The position numbers and the translations under genes were made by a program. This document shows positions 35,225 to 46,155 of a DNA stretch of 64,000 nt, piece after piece. Position 1 is the stretch's first letter; each line of letters opens with the position of its first letter. The stretch is from Moniliophthora roreri (lineage: Eukaryota; Basidiomycota; Agaricomycetes; Agaricales; Marasmiaceae), in assembly GCA_001466705.2 (NCBI GenBank), contig LATX02000242.1:124001-188000 (forward strand), in the 5' to 3' direction. Under the pieces are notes generated by a model that did no database searches, had not been told where the DNA came from, and was given only the letters and a program-made list of their open reading frames with translations.

Positions 35225-36460
35225 AGGTTTGATTCCCTCTTTTTCTCCTTTGCTACAGCTTTGGGAGTGTGGTTGTGGATGTTTGCTATCATCGCTGTGT
35301 CTTGGCTTGCCTCGGGTTTCACTACTGGTCTCGATGTCTCGCTGGGTGAAGAAGTGACTTACCTATCCATCTTGCAGATGCTTCCGGTACCGTGGATACG
35401 GGCGGCTCGTTATGGAGGTATGTCTTGCCCGTAACTTTCGGCCTGCATGGTACTCATTAATCATAGGTCGTCAATAAGCTACTGCCATAGCGAGAATGAC
35501 GTACGGTTGTCTTTATTATCCTCAGGATCTAGTGCATGTGGGGCTGTTCATGCAGCTACTTCTCGACGCGTTGGCGGTAAATGATTCACTTCAGCTTCTC
35601 AGTTCTTCATACACTTCGTACACTTCCTTTGTTTGGAGTTGACAGTGTTTTCCTGGGGCTCGATGGCGTTGGCTACCCCTTCTCTTGGCACTGGAGGTTT
35701 GGTTTCTATTTGGCCTTGCATCTGTAGCTGTGATGGATCTCGTCTCACTACCGACTGGTTATACTCACAAAAGCGCCCAATGCTGCTGGATCTCGGAATA
35801 AACATGGATCTTTTACTGCATATGGAGGTACGTCTTGATTACTACTCCTAGCTATGATGTGGTACCCATTGTCTCTCGACTCGGTGTTATCACCATAGTT
35901 CATCCTTCAAGATGTATCATGCCCCACGACCTACCACTGGCTCCGCACAAAGCCCAGTCGAGATATCAATCTTACTATAGGTATATTACACCAACCAAGT
36001 TGACATTGTCCATGCTCATTCGTTGTCATAGCACCTGGACACGATTATGGGACTGCATTGGGAAAGACGGATACGGTCCGGATATGGGATGGACTTCACT
36101 TGGATTATTTGGTGTTGCGTCGAATTACGAATTCATTTTCTTTAATGAAGGTTAACGCGCTCTATATGAACCATGCATAATATGGAGGGTATCTTGAGTG
36201 GTGGTTACATTGTTACAGCAACGTCTGTATGCAACTTTTTATGCTTTACCTGTGAACGAACCGCTCTAAAGCTCCCTTCCGACTATCCTAATCTGATACC
36301 ACTCCACAACCTACGCGCCTTGTCTAGTCTGCTCGACTCGCGGCGATGTATTACTCAAGATCTTACTAGGCGGTACTTTGCCAAGTTTTAGATATTCGGA
36401 GTAGGGTTGCACACCACTGGCTCTTGTAACTCAACTGGTGGCCCTTATATACATTATATT
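35225..36460. other. Possibly decayed gene region
   Basis: Contains a hydrophobic frame near 35260-35330 and an unplaced 106-codon frame at 35835-36155. The phrase 'TATGGAGGTA[TC]GTCTTG' occurs near 35415 and 35822. No intact gene structure could be assembled. Confidence 0.35.
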
Positions 36461-38065
36461 CTAGCAGTCTCCATATCCCACCAATACTATGTCTCCAACT
36501 ACCACTTTTAATGCAATCTCAACATCTTTCCTCTTCTGCATCTCCTGCAAACTACTCAACAAGCCCTGATATCGAGCCGACTGGGAGGTCATAGTACCAT
36601 CTGGAACGCTAATCGACGCAGAATGCAAAATCTGCACTCTCGAGCGAACCATTGCTTCAAATGCATCCAGTGAATCATCAAACGCTTCAGGAAAGGGTTC
36701 CACTAGGGTGACCCGGATGTCTCGGAGGCTAGGAACGAGTTCCCTCTCCTTCGGCTCATAAATTCGGGATGTCAACCCAGAGAACAGAGCGCTGCCTGTG
36801 CCCATGCCATAACCGTAAACACACTCCTTGAACGCGAAGAACGTTAAACAGGGGGTCAAACGCAATAAATCCAACAGCGATGATTCGTGGATCAGCACTC
36901 CAATAATCTCCAAATGATCAAGTGTACGCTGGCATTGGCTACGAAGGATGAATTCGATGACACCTTCTGCATGGAACCCGCGGATATACTCGCTGTGAGT
37001 ATCTGCTTGAATGAGAGATAAGGAGGCTAAACATGGACATATAAGGCTCTTGAGAACTGGCATAGCACTGTCATCATTATAGTTGTGGGCTTTTAAAGAA
37101 AGGTTTTTTAGGCGTTTAAGCGTTGAGTGGCCTTGTGGCGGAAATGGCATCGGGGTCCTTGTTGCAACATTATACCAATAATGTGGATCCTGAAAGAGAC
37201 AGAGACTGAGGGATATCAATCCCGGACACTCATTCAGAATACTCCCAAAATCGGTTGTATGTGGACATCGAAAACTCAGTGATGTGAGTTGTCTCCACGG
37301 AAGATTCAGTGCACCTCTGGGGCCGTTTACCGAGATGGAGACGTGACGCAGTTTCGGGAATGAGAACTGGTCTAGACTTTCTTCCCCTGTGAAGGAAAGA
37401 GTCTCAAGCTCGGCGAACACGGTTTTCTTGGTCCTATCAAGTCCGGGGATCGACGTGATGTAGATGGTGGTCTCGAGGCGACGAAGACGATCACAATAAT
37501 TGAAATTACATGTCCGCATCAACAATGTTTCCATGATTGCATGTGAGTGGCTCAGGCCCGGAATGGTAGACCTGGTGGCGTTGAGACTGAGCTCAAGAGG
37601 AGCGTCACCAGATCGATCAAAATGCATTTTTAGGATTCGTAACGTCGCTTGGGCGTTGGGCGTGATGAGTGGATTGTGACAGCATTTCTCAATGCTAATG
37701 TGCCCCCACAGAATTGATGCACTGTAGGTCAGTGAACGCCAATGGGAGCACACTTGGCTCAATGTGAGCACAGGGGATTCAATGTGACAATATGGATATT
37801 TGAAGATGAACTTGTTGGAGTCATTGAGCCAGACGCAAAGCTCGAATATAGCGATAAGGAGCTCGGCTGGAAGGTGGTGCGCAGGTGGAAGACGGTGCGC
37901 AGGTAGAAGATGGTGCGAGCCAGAGTTCGGTTTCCTACTCCTCCATGGAGCAAATTGTGATGGTGTAGAAAATCGGCGTGCAACTGACTTCAAGAAACCA
38001 TTTCCTTCCTTTTCCGCCTTTCTCTTCCTCCATGCAGCAAGCCGCGACACTCCAAGAGCCTTCAT
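36461..38065 (-). CDS. F-box / LRR-like protein, three-gene tandem, member 1
   Basis: Predicted SCF adaptor. Start MKALGVSRLAAWRKRKAEKE. Basic and Pro/His-rich leader ('SHHLLPAHRLPPAHHLPAEL'), then F-box 'LPAELLIAIFELCVWLNDSN' and the signature 'LTLSQVCSHWRSLTYSASIL' with 'WGHIS'. Leucine-rich repeats follow ('FPKLRHVSISVNGPRG', 'LPWRQLTSLSFRCPHTTDF'). The C-terminus 'DVEIALKVVVGDIVLVGYGD' is the closing block shared by all five tandem F-box genes here. Single exon, 534 residues. The next two genes on the same strand are paralogues with the same M-K-x5-RL-x-A start pattern. Confidence 0.83.
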   Translation of the reverse strand: MKALGVSRLAAWRKRKAEKEGNGFLKSVARRFSTPSQFAPWRSRKPNSGSHHLLPAHRLPPAHHLPAELLIAIFELCVWLNDSNKFIFKYPYCHIESPVLTLSQVCSHWRSLTYSASILWGHISIEKCCHNPLITPNAQATLRILKMHFDRSGDAPLELSLNATRSTIPGLSHSHAIMETLLMRTCNFNYCDRLRRLETTIYITSIPGLDRTKKTVFAELETLSFTGEESLDQFSFPKLRHVSISVNGPRGALNLPWRQLTSLSFRCPHTTDFGSILNECPGLISLSLCLFQDPHYWYNVATRTPMPFPPQGHSTLKRLKNLSLKAHNYNDDSAMPVLKSLICPCLASLSLIQADTHSEYIRGFHAEGVIEFILRSQCQRTLDHLEIIGVLIHESSLLDLLRLTPCLTFFAFKECVYGYGMGTGSALFSGLTSRIYEPKERELVPSLRDIRVTLVEPFPEAFDDSLDAFEAMVRSRVQILHSASISVPDGTMTSQSARYQGLLSSLQEMQKRKDVEIALKVVVGDIVLVGYGDC

Positions 38066-38421
38066 ATAATGCTATCGAGAGATGAAATCTGATCCTGCAT
38101 GCAAAACGGTAGTCAGAATTGTAGACTGATGATCATAGAGATGGCTCACAAGGCTGAACAGGGAAATTCGTAGCATCCAGTCGATGCACAAGCCGACAAG
38201 ATGTGAGAGACGGTCAAGGAAGAGCCTGAGAAAGATCGAAGAATGTCAAGTTTAGTAAGCTGCCAGTGAGGCTGTACTTCTCCTTGATGCCTGCCAAAGA
38301 TGTGAGAATAGCATCAAGTTGCCCACCCAACACATCAGGCACAAAGCGAAAAGGATCGTTGAAAGGAAATTGCTGGATGTCTGTGATGCGCGAAGGAACG
38401 CGACTTGTGCCGGTGTAAGTT

Positions 38422-39975
38422 CTATGAGTCTCCTGAGTCATAGCCTAACAATTCCGTATCTCCGGCTACAACTTTCAACGCCACTTGAACATCTTTCCTT
38501 TGCTGAATCTCCCGCAAACCGCCGACATCTGGATACCAATTACTAGCCAACGCTCCATGAGGGATATCAATGACTGCAGAATGTAAATCCAACAGCCTCG
38601 AGCGAATCAGGGCTTCGAATGCACCCAACGGTGTATCACGACATGCACTGAAGATATCGTAACGACCCTCTAGAACAATTCGGATATCTCGGAGGTTGGG
38701 AACAAGTTTCTCCCCCTTCTCAGCTCCCTCGTCGATCAAACCTGCAAATAGTGTGCCATCTATCTCCCAGTCCGCCAAGGCAAAGGAGCATTCCGAGAAA
38801 GAAAACGAGGTTAAGGAGGGCGTCAAGTGCAATATCGCCAACAACGACGCCTCCGCAACGGGTATCCCACTAACCTCGAGGCTGCGAAGAGTGTCTTGGC
38901 ATTGGCTGCGGACGATCAATCCCGTCACATCCTCGTCGAAAAAGTAGCCGATATTGTAATCGCTGAACTTGTGCAAACAGGAAAGTGATAACGAGAGTAG
39001 GGATGGGCAAGTGAGTCTCTGAAGAAGCTTCGTAACAGAGTTGTATGTCCTTCGGTTTGAATCGACCTGGAAAGCCAAGTACTCGAGCCGTTCTAGGGTC
39101 AACAACGGTGGTGCAGTGGTGTCCCTGTACGTTTCTTCAAGCCTCACCCCTGGGATGTAAATCATCCGAATGGTGAGGTATATCAAACAGGGACACTCTT
39201 TCAAAATGCTGGTGACATCCGTTTTGGGATTACACCCCAAGGTCAGAGACGTGAGCTGTCTCCATGGAATATGGAGGTTGCCGGTCGAGGAGCCGTATAA
39301 TGGCATGGAAAGCTCACGGAGTTTCGGGAACGAAACTTTTTCCGCTTCAGGACCGAATTCCTGCGTCGACGCTAAATTAGCCATCGTCACCTCTTCTACC
39401 TGATGCAGACCTTCCAATGACGAGATGAGAACAAGGGAGCGAAGCTCGGGAAACACAGTTTTCTGCGTCCGAGTCCCATCGACTGTAAGCCCGGGGAACT
39501 TTTTGACGCGATCCACCACGACTTTGAGATGCTGAAGACGATGAACCAGAATGTGGGATCTGGAAGAGCACATCTCCGTGACCGGGTTGGGGTAATACGT
39601 AGATTCGTAAGAGAGTTCGATTGGAGAGTCGCAAGAACGTTCAAAATGCATCTCCAGAGTTTGTAGCATCGCTCTGTCCTGGTGTTTAATGAGCGGACCA
39701 ATGATTTTGATGCCGATTCTTCCCCACAACATTGGGATGCCGTGAGCCAATGAACGCCAATGGGCGCATACCTGGCTTAACGTGAGTGCAGGGGATTGGA
39801 TGTCCCGGCACGGCGAATAGAAAAGGAATTCATTGGAGCCCTGGAGTTGCACGCAGAGCTCGAATACGTAGATGAGGAGTTCGGGGGGAAGACGGTGTAC
39901 ACCTAGGGTATTTCCATCTCTCTTCGCCTTTCTCTTCTTCCGTGCGAAGAGTCGTAATAGCCTAGGAGACTTCAT
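38422..39975 (-). CDS. F-box / LRR-like protein, three-gene tandem, member 2
   Basis: Start MKSPRLLRLFARKKRKAKRD; F-box 'HRLPPELLIYIFELCVQLQG' with 'LTLSQVCAHWRSLAHGIPML' and 'WGRIGI'. Irregular leucine-rich repeats run to 'VQVALKVVAGDTELLGYDSG'. Single exon, 517 residues, intact. Sequence upstream of its start resembles the sequence upstream of member 1 (38200-38290 against 40110-40200). Duplication units therefore included promoter DNA. Confidence 0.83.
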   Translation of the reverse strand: MKSPRLLRLFARKKRKAKRDGNTLGVHRLPPELLIYVFELCVQLQGSNEFLFYSPCRDIQSPALTLSQVCAHWRSLAHGIPMLWGRIGIKIIGPLIKHQDRAMLQTLEMHFERSCDSPIELSYESTYYPNPVTEMCSSRSHILVHRLQHLKVVVDRVKKFPGLTVDGTRTQKTVFPELRSLVLISSLEGLHQVEEVTMANLASTQEFGPEAEKVSFPKLRELSMPLYGSSTGNLHIPWRQLTSLTLGCNPKTDVTSILKECPCLIYLTIRMIYIPGVRLEETYRDTTAPPLLTLERLEYLAFQVDSNRRTYNSVTKLLQRLTCPSLLSLSLSCLHKFSDYNIGYFFDEDVTGLIVRSQCQDTLRSLEVSGIPVAEASLLAILHLTPSLTSFSFSECSFALADWEIDGTLFAGLIDEGAEKGEKLVPNLRDIRIVLEGRYDIFSACRDTPLGAFEALIRSRLLDLHSAVIDIPHGALASNWYPDVGGLREIQQRKDVQVALKVVAGDTELLGYDSGDS

Positions 39976-40291
39976 AGGACAGGAGTGTAATCAAGTAGTC
40001 AAATCCTGTGCACAAATACAACGTCAGAGGTATACTGATGACTGCAAATTAGCTTACAATGCTGAATAGTTAATCACGAATCCTCCGATTCAAGGCGCGT
40101 AAGCCGACAAAAACTGAGGAGCGGTCAAGAGGACGAGAATGAACTGGTCGAGTTTGATGATCAAGCTGCTAGCAGCAAGGCTGTACTTTGATGCTTACTA
40201 CGACCGTGACATGAGAAACAGCATTGTCAGACTAGTCAACGTCGAATACAGCATGCTCCACATGTACATGCAACTACTCGAAATGTGGGAA

Positions 40292-41803
40292 TCAATTCCC
40301 ATAGCCCAATAACACCGTATGCCTTGTCATCACCTTCAACGCGATATTGTACCTCTCCTGCATCTCTCGCAAAGCATCGAGATTCGCCTTCGAGATTGCC
40401 GAACGTCTACCAAGGTCGATCACCACCGAATGCAAAACGAGTAATCTCGAATGAACCATCTCATGGAATCCACGCAGTGGTATACTACTACAGTCATACC
40501 GACCCCGCAGAACGATTCGGATATCTCGGAGGTCGGGAACGAGTTTCTCCTTAGCAGGTGCAAGAATGGTCATCATAGCAAAGAAAGTCCCATCGATTAG
40601 CACGGGTTTGAACTCGCACTCCGAGAAAGAGAGTAAAGTCAAACAGGGCGTCATACGCAATATATCCAACAATGACGTTTCCGAAATGGGTATCCTGACA
40701 ATCTCAAGAGTGCGAAGTGCATATTGACATTGACTACGGACAATCAACCCCGTTACACCTGCCTCATCGAAATCGTCCTTGGCTTCCTCTTGGACCTCTT
40801 TTGAATTTGCTCGAAAGAGCGATAGAGCGGATAGAGAAGGGCATGTGAGAGTATCGAGAAGCCGAGTAGCAGATTCGTATGCTGCATGGTGCATGTCGAA
40901 GTGTAGAGTAAGGTGCTCAAGATGCTTTAGAGTGACGATTTGGAATGCGTTAGGATCGGGAGCGGGATACTCAGCAACTTCGTCGAGCCAAGCAGAACCT
41001 CGAATTGCATTGATATGAATATCGAGGAACACCAATCCTGGACAATCGTTCAGAATCCTGGTGACGTCTATCCAGGCTAGACACGCAAAAGTCAACGATG
41101 TGAGTTGGCTCCATGGAAGATGGAGGTCACTAGTCATGCCCCTACGCACAACAGAAAAGCTAGACCTCGAGATGGTAACTTGCCGCAGTTTCGGGAACGA
41201 AATCTGTTCCAGGCCTTCCAGCGGTCCAGCGAATGAAAGCGAGCGAAGCTCTGGAAACACGACTTCCGAGTCCTTGGTGATGTCAAGTCCAGGAATTGAT
41301 GTGATGTGAGTCATCTCGAGCTCAAGGTGCTGGAGGCGGGCAAGGTAGTGGGTTGAGGAAGAGGAAGAGGACAGCATCTCTGAAACTGTGCCTGAGTGAT
41401 AGGTGGATTGGAGACAGAGCCCGATTGGAGAGTCGCGGGAACGTTCGAAATGCATCTTTAGGACTCGTAACATCGCTCTGTCCTGGGGTTTGGTGAGCGG
41501 ATTAACGATTCTGATGCTGATGTTCCCCCATAACGTTGGCGTACTATGGGCGAGCAAACGCCAACGGGAGCATACGTGGCTCAAGGTGAGTGCAGGGGAC
41601 CGGATGTCACGGCATCGAGGAATGTGAATGAACTCGTTGGAACCTTTGAGTCGAAGGCAGAGCTCGAAGATGTAGATGAGGAGTTCGGGAGGAATACGGT
41701 GCTGGAATGGGTTTGGAGTGTTCCCTGAACCTCTGGATTCTGGCACGTTTGTTTCCTTGCTCTTCCGTGACGCAAAAAGCCGTGATAGTCCCGAAAATTT
41801 CAT
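40292..41803 (-). CDS. F-box / LRR-like protein, three-gene tandem, member 3
   Basis: Start MKFSGLSRLFASRKSKETNV; F-box 'HRIPPELLIYIFELCLRLKG' with 'LTLSHVCSRWRLLAHSTPTL' and 'WGNISI'. Body of leucine-rich repeats ('FPKLRQVTISRSSFSVVRRG', 'LPWSQLTSLTFACLAW'), ending 'NIALKVMTRHTVLLGYGN'. Single exon, 503 residues, no disruption. It appears closer to member 2 than to member 1 in the F-box region ('PPELLIYIFELC'). Confidence 0.83.
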   Translation of the reverse strand: MKFSGLSRLFASRKSKETNVPESRGSGNTPNPFQHRIPPELLIYIFELCLRLKGSNEFIHIPRCRDIRSPALTLSHVCSRWRLLAHSTPTLWGNISIRIVNPLTKPQDRAMLRVLKMHFERSRDSPIGLCLQSTYHSGTVSEMLSSSSSSTHYLARLQHLELEMTHITSIPGLDITKDSEVVFPELRSLSFAGPLEGLEQISFPKLRQVTISRSSFSVVRRGMTSDLHLPWSQLTSLTFACLAWIDVTRILNDCPGLVFLDIHINAIRGSAWLDEVAEYPAPDPNAFQIVTLKHLEHLTLHFDMHHAAYESATRLLDTLTCPSLSALSLFRANSKEVQEEAKDDFDEAGVTGLIVRSQCQYALRTLEIVRIPISETSLLDILRMTPCLTLLSFSECEFKPVLIDGTFFAMMTILAPAKEKLVPDLRDIRIVLRGRYDCSSIPLRGFHEMVHSRLLVLHSVVIDLGRRSAISKANLDALREMQERYNIALKVMTRHTVLLGYGN

Positions 41804-42464
41804 GGAAACGCGTTCTGATCTGGCCAGGAACCGCTGTGTGCAACAAAGCGGCTTGAGAATGCTAACCCATGATCATGGAAATGTACTCACGTTTATGAAC
41901 AGGAAAGGGTAAAGCCTCTCAATCCAATTCCCGAGTCCACTGCCGTGCGGGTATGAATGAAGGCAGAGGGGATGATCAACTCTGTGTACTGAGAGTTGTA
42001 GTCCTCCGGATTTCTGATGTCAACGAACTCGACTGATGCAAAAGCCTGCCAAGCTATGATATCCATCTACTTAATGATGCCGTTCAGAAAGCATGCGAAA
42101 CTAGGGCGGGAGAACAATTACGCACCGCCTTGTCATTCCTGCCAGCTCAGCGCAGCAGCCTTATGTCGGACAAGATGTTGCTTCAGGAGTGGAAGTATGG
42201 CTGGCAGTTGGGATCTATGGTGGTGGTAGTCGGTCAAGCGCGGATTCAAACGACACCAGACGCGCGTACGATCATAGAAACCACTAAAGACAAGAGCTAC
42301 GATATGACCACCAAGAAAATACGATACTACATGCTTCCAGATAAAATATGAAATAAACAAAAGGAAAGCGCGGAGAAATATAAGCCAGTAATTTTAATGG
42401 AACTTGTACAATGGAAAGGACGAAAACTTGACCACACGAACGCCAATCAATTTCCTTCGCTTTG
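41804..42464. other. Intergenic, no supported gene
   Basis: Upstream region of the third tandem F-box gene, abutting the 3' end of the first RINP-domain gene of the cluster. Short frames on both strands show no recognisable content. Confidence 0.45.
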
Positions 42465-43441
42465 TCAAGAGTTCGGTAAGCTCGAGCCCAATACTCTCTC
42501 TTGAAAGAGTTCGAGACGTTTCTGCATCTCGATCAAGTCTCTTCCGAAATCAGCAGTAAAATCTTGAACTGAATAGCAGTCAACGATGAGGCGAGTGGTG
42601 AACGAGGATGGTCACTCACTGACTAATCTCTGCGCATTCAGAACCTCCTTCAATGCCTGCAACTCCTCCTCTTTATCCCGAACTTGCGCTTCCGACCTAT
42701 CACGATCCTCTTTCATTTCCTCGAGCTGGGTCTGTAGTTCGTCGACCCTTGCTTCCAATGACACCCTCTCGTGGTCTCGGGCAGCTTTCTCGTCCCTGAG
42801 TTCAGAGCTCCGAGCCTTCGAGCGATTATAGAGGTCCACGAGATGTGAATGGACAGTCCAGGTGATGTTCCAGATTTCTGGGTCGTCTTCTGAACCAGAG
42901 GTGTCACGGAGTCGATGAGGTGCGCCCATGGAAGACAGGGCCGGACGGGCTGAGGCTGAAGTTGAGGCCCCAGGGTTCTGCGGGTCGAGAATCCTCGAAT
43001 TTGAAGGACTGGATGGTGGAGCTGTCCGAGGCTCTGAGCTTGAAGTTGAACTATGTAGAGAGCCCTTTAGCAAAGGAAGACTGCGTAGGAACCAGCGTAC
43101 GCACTCATCAAGCTCCATTTTGCGCAAACGCAAACAGTTTCGCTCGACTTTGTGCCTGGAAAGCCCCCACGTCAGCACATTACAAGGAGACAGATCGACC
43201 GGGAAACTCACCTAGATGGACCTTTATGACGTGAAAGTCGCTTGAGATTCTCATGAAATCTCTTCAACCATTGCTCGACGCTTTGGCCTTTCTTCAGCCC
43301 TCGCAGAAAATTGAGCGTGCTGGGTCGCAAAGACGGCCCCTTGGGGTGTATCCTGCGAATCCATGCCCGCTCGCTCTCCCCTTCGCGTTTCCAGACGTGT
43401 TTAGGGTTCTCCTTGAACCGCCCGTACACGCAGAGTGCCAT
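42465..43441 (-). CDS. RINP-domain coiled-coil protein 1
   Basis: Unknown function. Start MALCVYGRFKENPKHVWKRE opens a ~75-residue domain with 'GESERAWIRRIHPKG', 'STLNFLRGLKKGQSVEQWLK' and 'RFHENLKRL'. This is the family domain of the cluster. A GT-AG intron (about 43149-43205) joins it to 'HKVERNCLRLRKMELDECV', a Ser/Pro-rich linker and a heptad coiled coil ('SLEARVDELQTQLEEMKEDR', 'EEELQALKEVLNAQ'). The last exon 'DFGRDLIEMQKRLELFQERV' ends at a TGA at 42465-42467. The same last-exon motif 'DMIEMQKRLQLF' occurs in the genes ending at 50737 and 54380. It lacks the basic C-terminal signal of its relatives. Confidence 0.7.
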
Positions 43442-44559
43442 TCTGGTATGGTGTTGAGGGACGGACTTTGACCTTGTTTGCTGCGGACATTTTTGAAAAC
43501 GGAATGTGGTGGGAGAAATGAAGCCAGGATTATCTATCTATCCGATTTGGCGTTGAGTCGGCTTAAATCCATCTGATTAGCACGGGTTGCCCTCAAACCA
43601 CCATCATCCTCAGCCAAGCAGACTACAATGGATCGTCTGTTAAACATCGTTCCCAACACTGACTTATCCCAAGTGCTGAACACCCCAAAAGTTGAATCTC
43701 GGCTCTCATGAGTCATATTAGCGTATCGCCGCTTTGGCACCACGATACTCCTGATAGAAGGCCCAATGTGGTTTCAAGGCATCGTCGCGCGCCCAGAGGT
43801 GCCGTGTCTATCTGGCTCCATACGCTTTGCCTTGTATCAATCAATCGGCTCCATACCTCTGGCGTGCAAGACTGGATGCCTGAGACGACAGGAAAGCAAA
43901 GATGGCTGGTCATTTGAAGGATCAGAAAGCTTGAAGGTATGTAAGTCTACATGGTCTACTACATGGGACCTGGCGAAGCATATCACATCAATCTGTACAG
44001 GTCGAGCCTAGCAATCCATATCGCCTCCACGCTCGTCATCCAAACACGACCAGAACACTCAATTAAGAACTTCTCAGGCGTGCCGCGTGTCTCGGTCCCG
44101 AATGGGCTATAGTTCGTCAATGTCGCAGCCTGCCCGAGAGTCTTCTCAAAGACGGCGATACCGCAGAGCTGGAATCGACAGGCGTGGGCAAGTTGCCGGC
44201 GAATGCTCCTCATTCATGTCGTTCTGTTGCCAACATTTGATTCGATCTTCAGCAGCCGTTCACTCACCGACCTATCGCATGCTCGTCGCTAATAGTAACG
44301 CACCTCCACCGTCGATCATGAACTCGGTCCGCTTCAACTCGGCAGATAATATGGGTACAAAGTACATATGTAGCGGATAGTATACATAGACGCTTCGGCT
44401 CTGAAGATCGGATAAGAGGTATTGCTAAGGGAAGGATGAAGCTGAAGGGAGAACAAGTAGAAACTGCAGATATAGACACGTTCTAGTGAGTGAATGGATA
44501 CCAGAAGGCCAAGAGGGATGAATGATCAGTTTGGAACAGGAAGTATCAGGCTTGAGTAC
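43442..44559. other. Intergenic with promoter motif and duplicated flank
   Basis: The 15-mer ATCGGATAGATAGAT (minus strand, 43532-43546) lies 90 bp upstream of the gene starting at 43441. From about 43990 to 44500 the sequence resembles 46590-47130 ('GCCTGCCCGAGAGTCTTCTC' against 'GCCTGCTCGGGAGTCTTTTC'). This is a duplicated flank of the next two genes. It has no intact gene; open frames on both strands differ between the copies. Confidence 0.5.
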
Positions 44560-45493
44560 TTATTCAACGCATTTCCGCTTTTTTGCCGACGGTGTGCTAC
44601 AGATCGAAGAATCCAGATGCGATGCTTTCCCAGAGAAGAGTTGGGTAGTGAGCGCTTGTACTAGATTTATATCTGATGAGAAAGGGCATTCGGTATGAAA
44701 AAACAGTGATACTTACGGGCTTTCATCTTCTCCTCGTCATTTCGGGCTCGTTCCTCAATGAGTCGGATTTTGTCGTCTGAGGTATGCACGCATCAGCATT
44801 AAAAAAACGTCCCATAATGGAAGAGTGTACGGACCACGTAGTTCCATGTTTTCAGCTCTGAGTTCTATTGAGCAACGTTCAGTATGGGCATCGAAGACGA
44901 CGGTAGTAGTACTTACTCTTTACTAGTCGTTTGAGCCTTGCGTTCTCCGATCGTGCTTCATTTCCTTCGCTTGTCGCTAATGACACCATCTGCTCCAAAA
45001 CTTGCAATTCTTCGACCTTCTGCCCCATCTCAGCCTTTATAACACGGATTTCTTGCTGTGCTTGCTGAAGCTTGACTCCAAGAACATCGTTTTCCGTTTC
45101 CAACATCGCCTTGTCGAAATGAAATTCATTCCTTCTTTCCTCCATCTGAGCCTTGAAGCTGTCCGATTCCTGCTGGGCTCGCCAAAGTTGGCTTTGGAGC
45201 TTGTTGTTTGTCGCTTCTAGCGCTGTCTTCTCCTGCTCGAGCTCCATAATTCGGTCATTCTTTAAATGCAAGCGCCTGGTTTTTTCGGCAGATATCTTCC
45301 GAAGTTTTGCATGTAGCAGAGCTTCCCACTGCCAGCAGTGCTCGGCTTCTGCCTCAGAGTCCGAGTTGTCATCGAACGGTTCCGTCGAGGCACCATGAAC
45401 GGTGGGTGATGACGCCGACACTGCTGAATCCTCTAATGTTGATTCTGTCGTTACAGATGGAACAGGCAAGCTTGCAGGCAAATGCGGAGTCAT
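44560..45493 (-). CDS. RINP-family coiled-coil protein 2, N-terminal exon lost
   Basis: The coiled-coil body is intact: acidic linker ('NSDSEAEAEHCWQW'), then 'LRKISAEKTRRLHLKNDRIM', 'ATNNKLQSQLWRAQQESDSF' and 'VEELQVLEQMVSLATSEGN', small exons 'IRLIEERARNDEEKMKA', and last exon 'VQALTTQLFSGKASHLDSSI' ending 'SAKKRKCVE' (basic signal) with TAA at 44560. It is collinear with the gene at 47.2-48.9 kb ('KTRDLRLKSDRITEL', 'VQAFASQLFPGKTSHPD'). The RINP exon upstream (45571-45705) is broken, so translation could only begin at an internal Met such as 45493 (MTPHLPASLPVP). It may be a pseudogene or a truncated derivative. Confidence 0.5.
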
Positions 45494-45570
45494 CGGGTTT
45501 ATTGAAACGCTTCTTGATCTAAAGCTTGTGCTCAGCAAGGAAAGAAACGAAGAACATGGAGTCCGACATA

Positions 45571-45705
45571 CCGACTTGAGCTTAAGCGACTGTAGACCAT
45601 GAGAGCGCCAAATTTACTCTCCCAATGAGAAACTGTTTGTCAGGCCTCGGGTCCTCGAAGGATCCTAATGTGTATGCTTGCAAAGGTACGACTTATACGC
45701 GGTTT
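45571..45705 (-). pseudogene. Decayed RINP-domain exon of the preceding gene
   Basis: On the minus strand one frame reads 'VVPLQAYTLGS' and another 'ILRGPEA', a TGA stop, 'QTVSHWESKF' and 'YSRLSSSR'. Intact relatives read 'GVPLQGSTLKF', 'LRGLKDGQTVGQW' and 'CRLSSN' in one frame. So there is one frameshift, a TAA just upstream and an internal TGA. The 3' splice context (CGG|TATGT) is still that of the intact gene. The first half of the domain is no longer recognisable. Confidence 0.65.
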
Positions 45706-45827
45706 GTCAACGTAAAATATGTTCTGACCGCGGGTCCTGGTCACCGAGACGCTTAGCAGAAAGTACGTTACGATTACATCGTAAGGGGGGACAGATATAC
45801 CTAAAAAAGCAAGAGGGCAACCACGTC

Positions 45828-46155
45828 TAATTCAAGTTTCCTTCGCTTTACTGAAGATACACCACTGCTCGAGTTAGTCGCCGGACCCGGTACTTTTCCC
45901 TGGAACAACTGGGTTGTGAAGCTTGAACTAGAATACGTTCAGTTAAGATGAGTACACTGGAAGACTGGTGGACACCAAGGGCCCCATCTATTTGCTCTCT
46001 TTGCCGATTGAATCTCCTCTGTACGCAAACGTCAGTGATCTGGAATCAATGATCTGAAGGTATTGCTAACCGCGTAGCTCCCGGTTCTCCGCCAAGGCAT
46101 AGGAAAAGAGGTGGTCAGTACAGTATGGTTCACTGTATAGCTAGAGGTGATCTAG
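45828..46155 (-). pseudogene. Truncated 3'-end copy of an RINP-family gene
   Basis: The minus strand reads 'TTQLFQGKVPGPATNSSSGV' and 'SSVKRRKLELD', matching the last exon of the gene ending at 49221 ('TSQLFQGKASGSTTSSNGTS', 'PVKRRKLE'). The match continues through the two preceding introns and mini-exons (for example 'GTGGTCAGTA' at 46110 and 49511). No upstream coiled-coil or RINP exon follows on the minus strand, so only the last ~330 bases of a gene are present. Confidence 0.65.

Noticed and set aside
36040..36130. Frame reading 'KTDTVRIWDG', similar to a WD40 repeat blade
   Set aside because: Only one blade-like string is present, with no repeats before or after and no supporting exon structure.
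38214..38441. 75-codon minus-strand frame upstream of the first tandem F-box gene
   Set aside because: Similar flanking DNA upstream of the next F-box gene does not keep this frame, so it is duplicated non-coding flank rather than a gene or 5' exon.
42017..42360. Open frames on both strands between the F-box cluster and RINP gene 1
   Set aside because: Overlapping opposite-strand frames of similar length, with no motif or intron structure.
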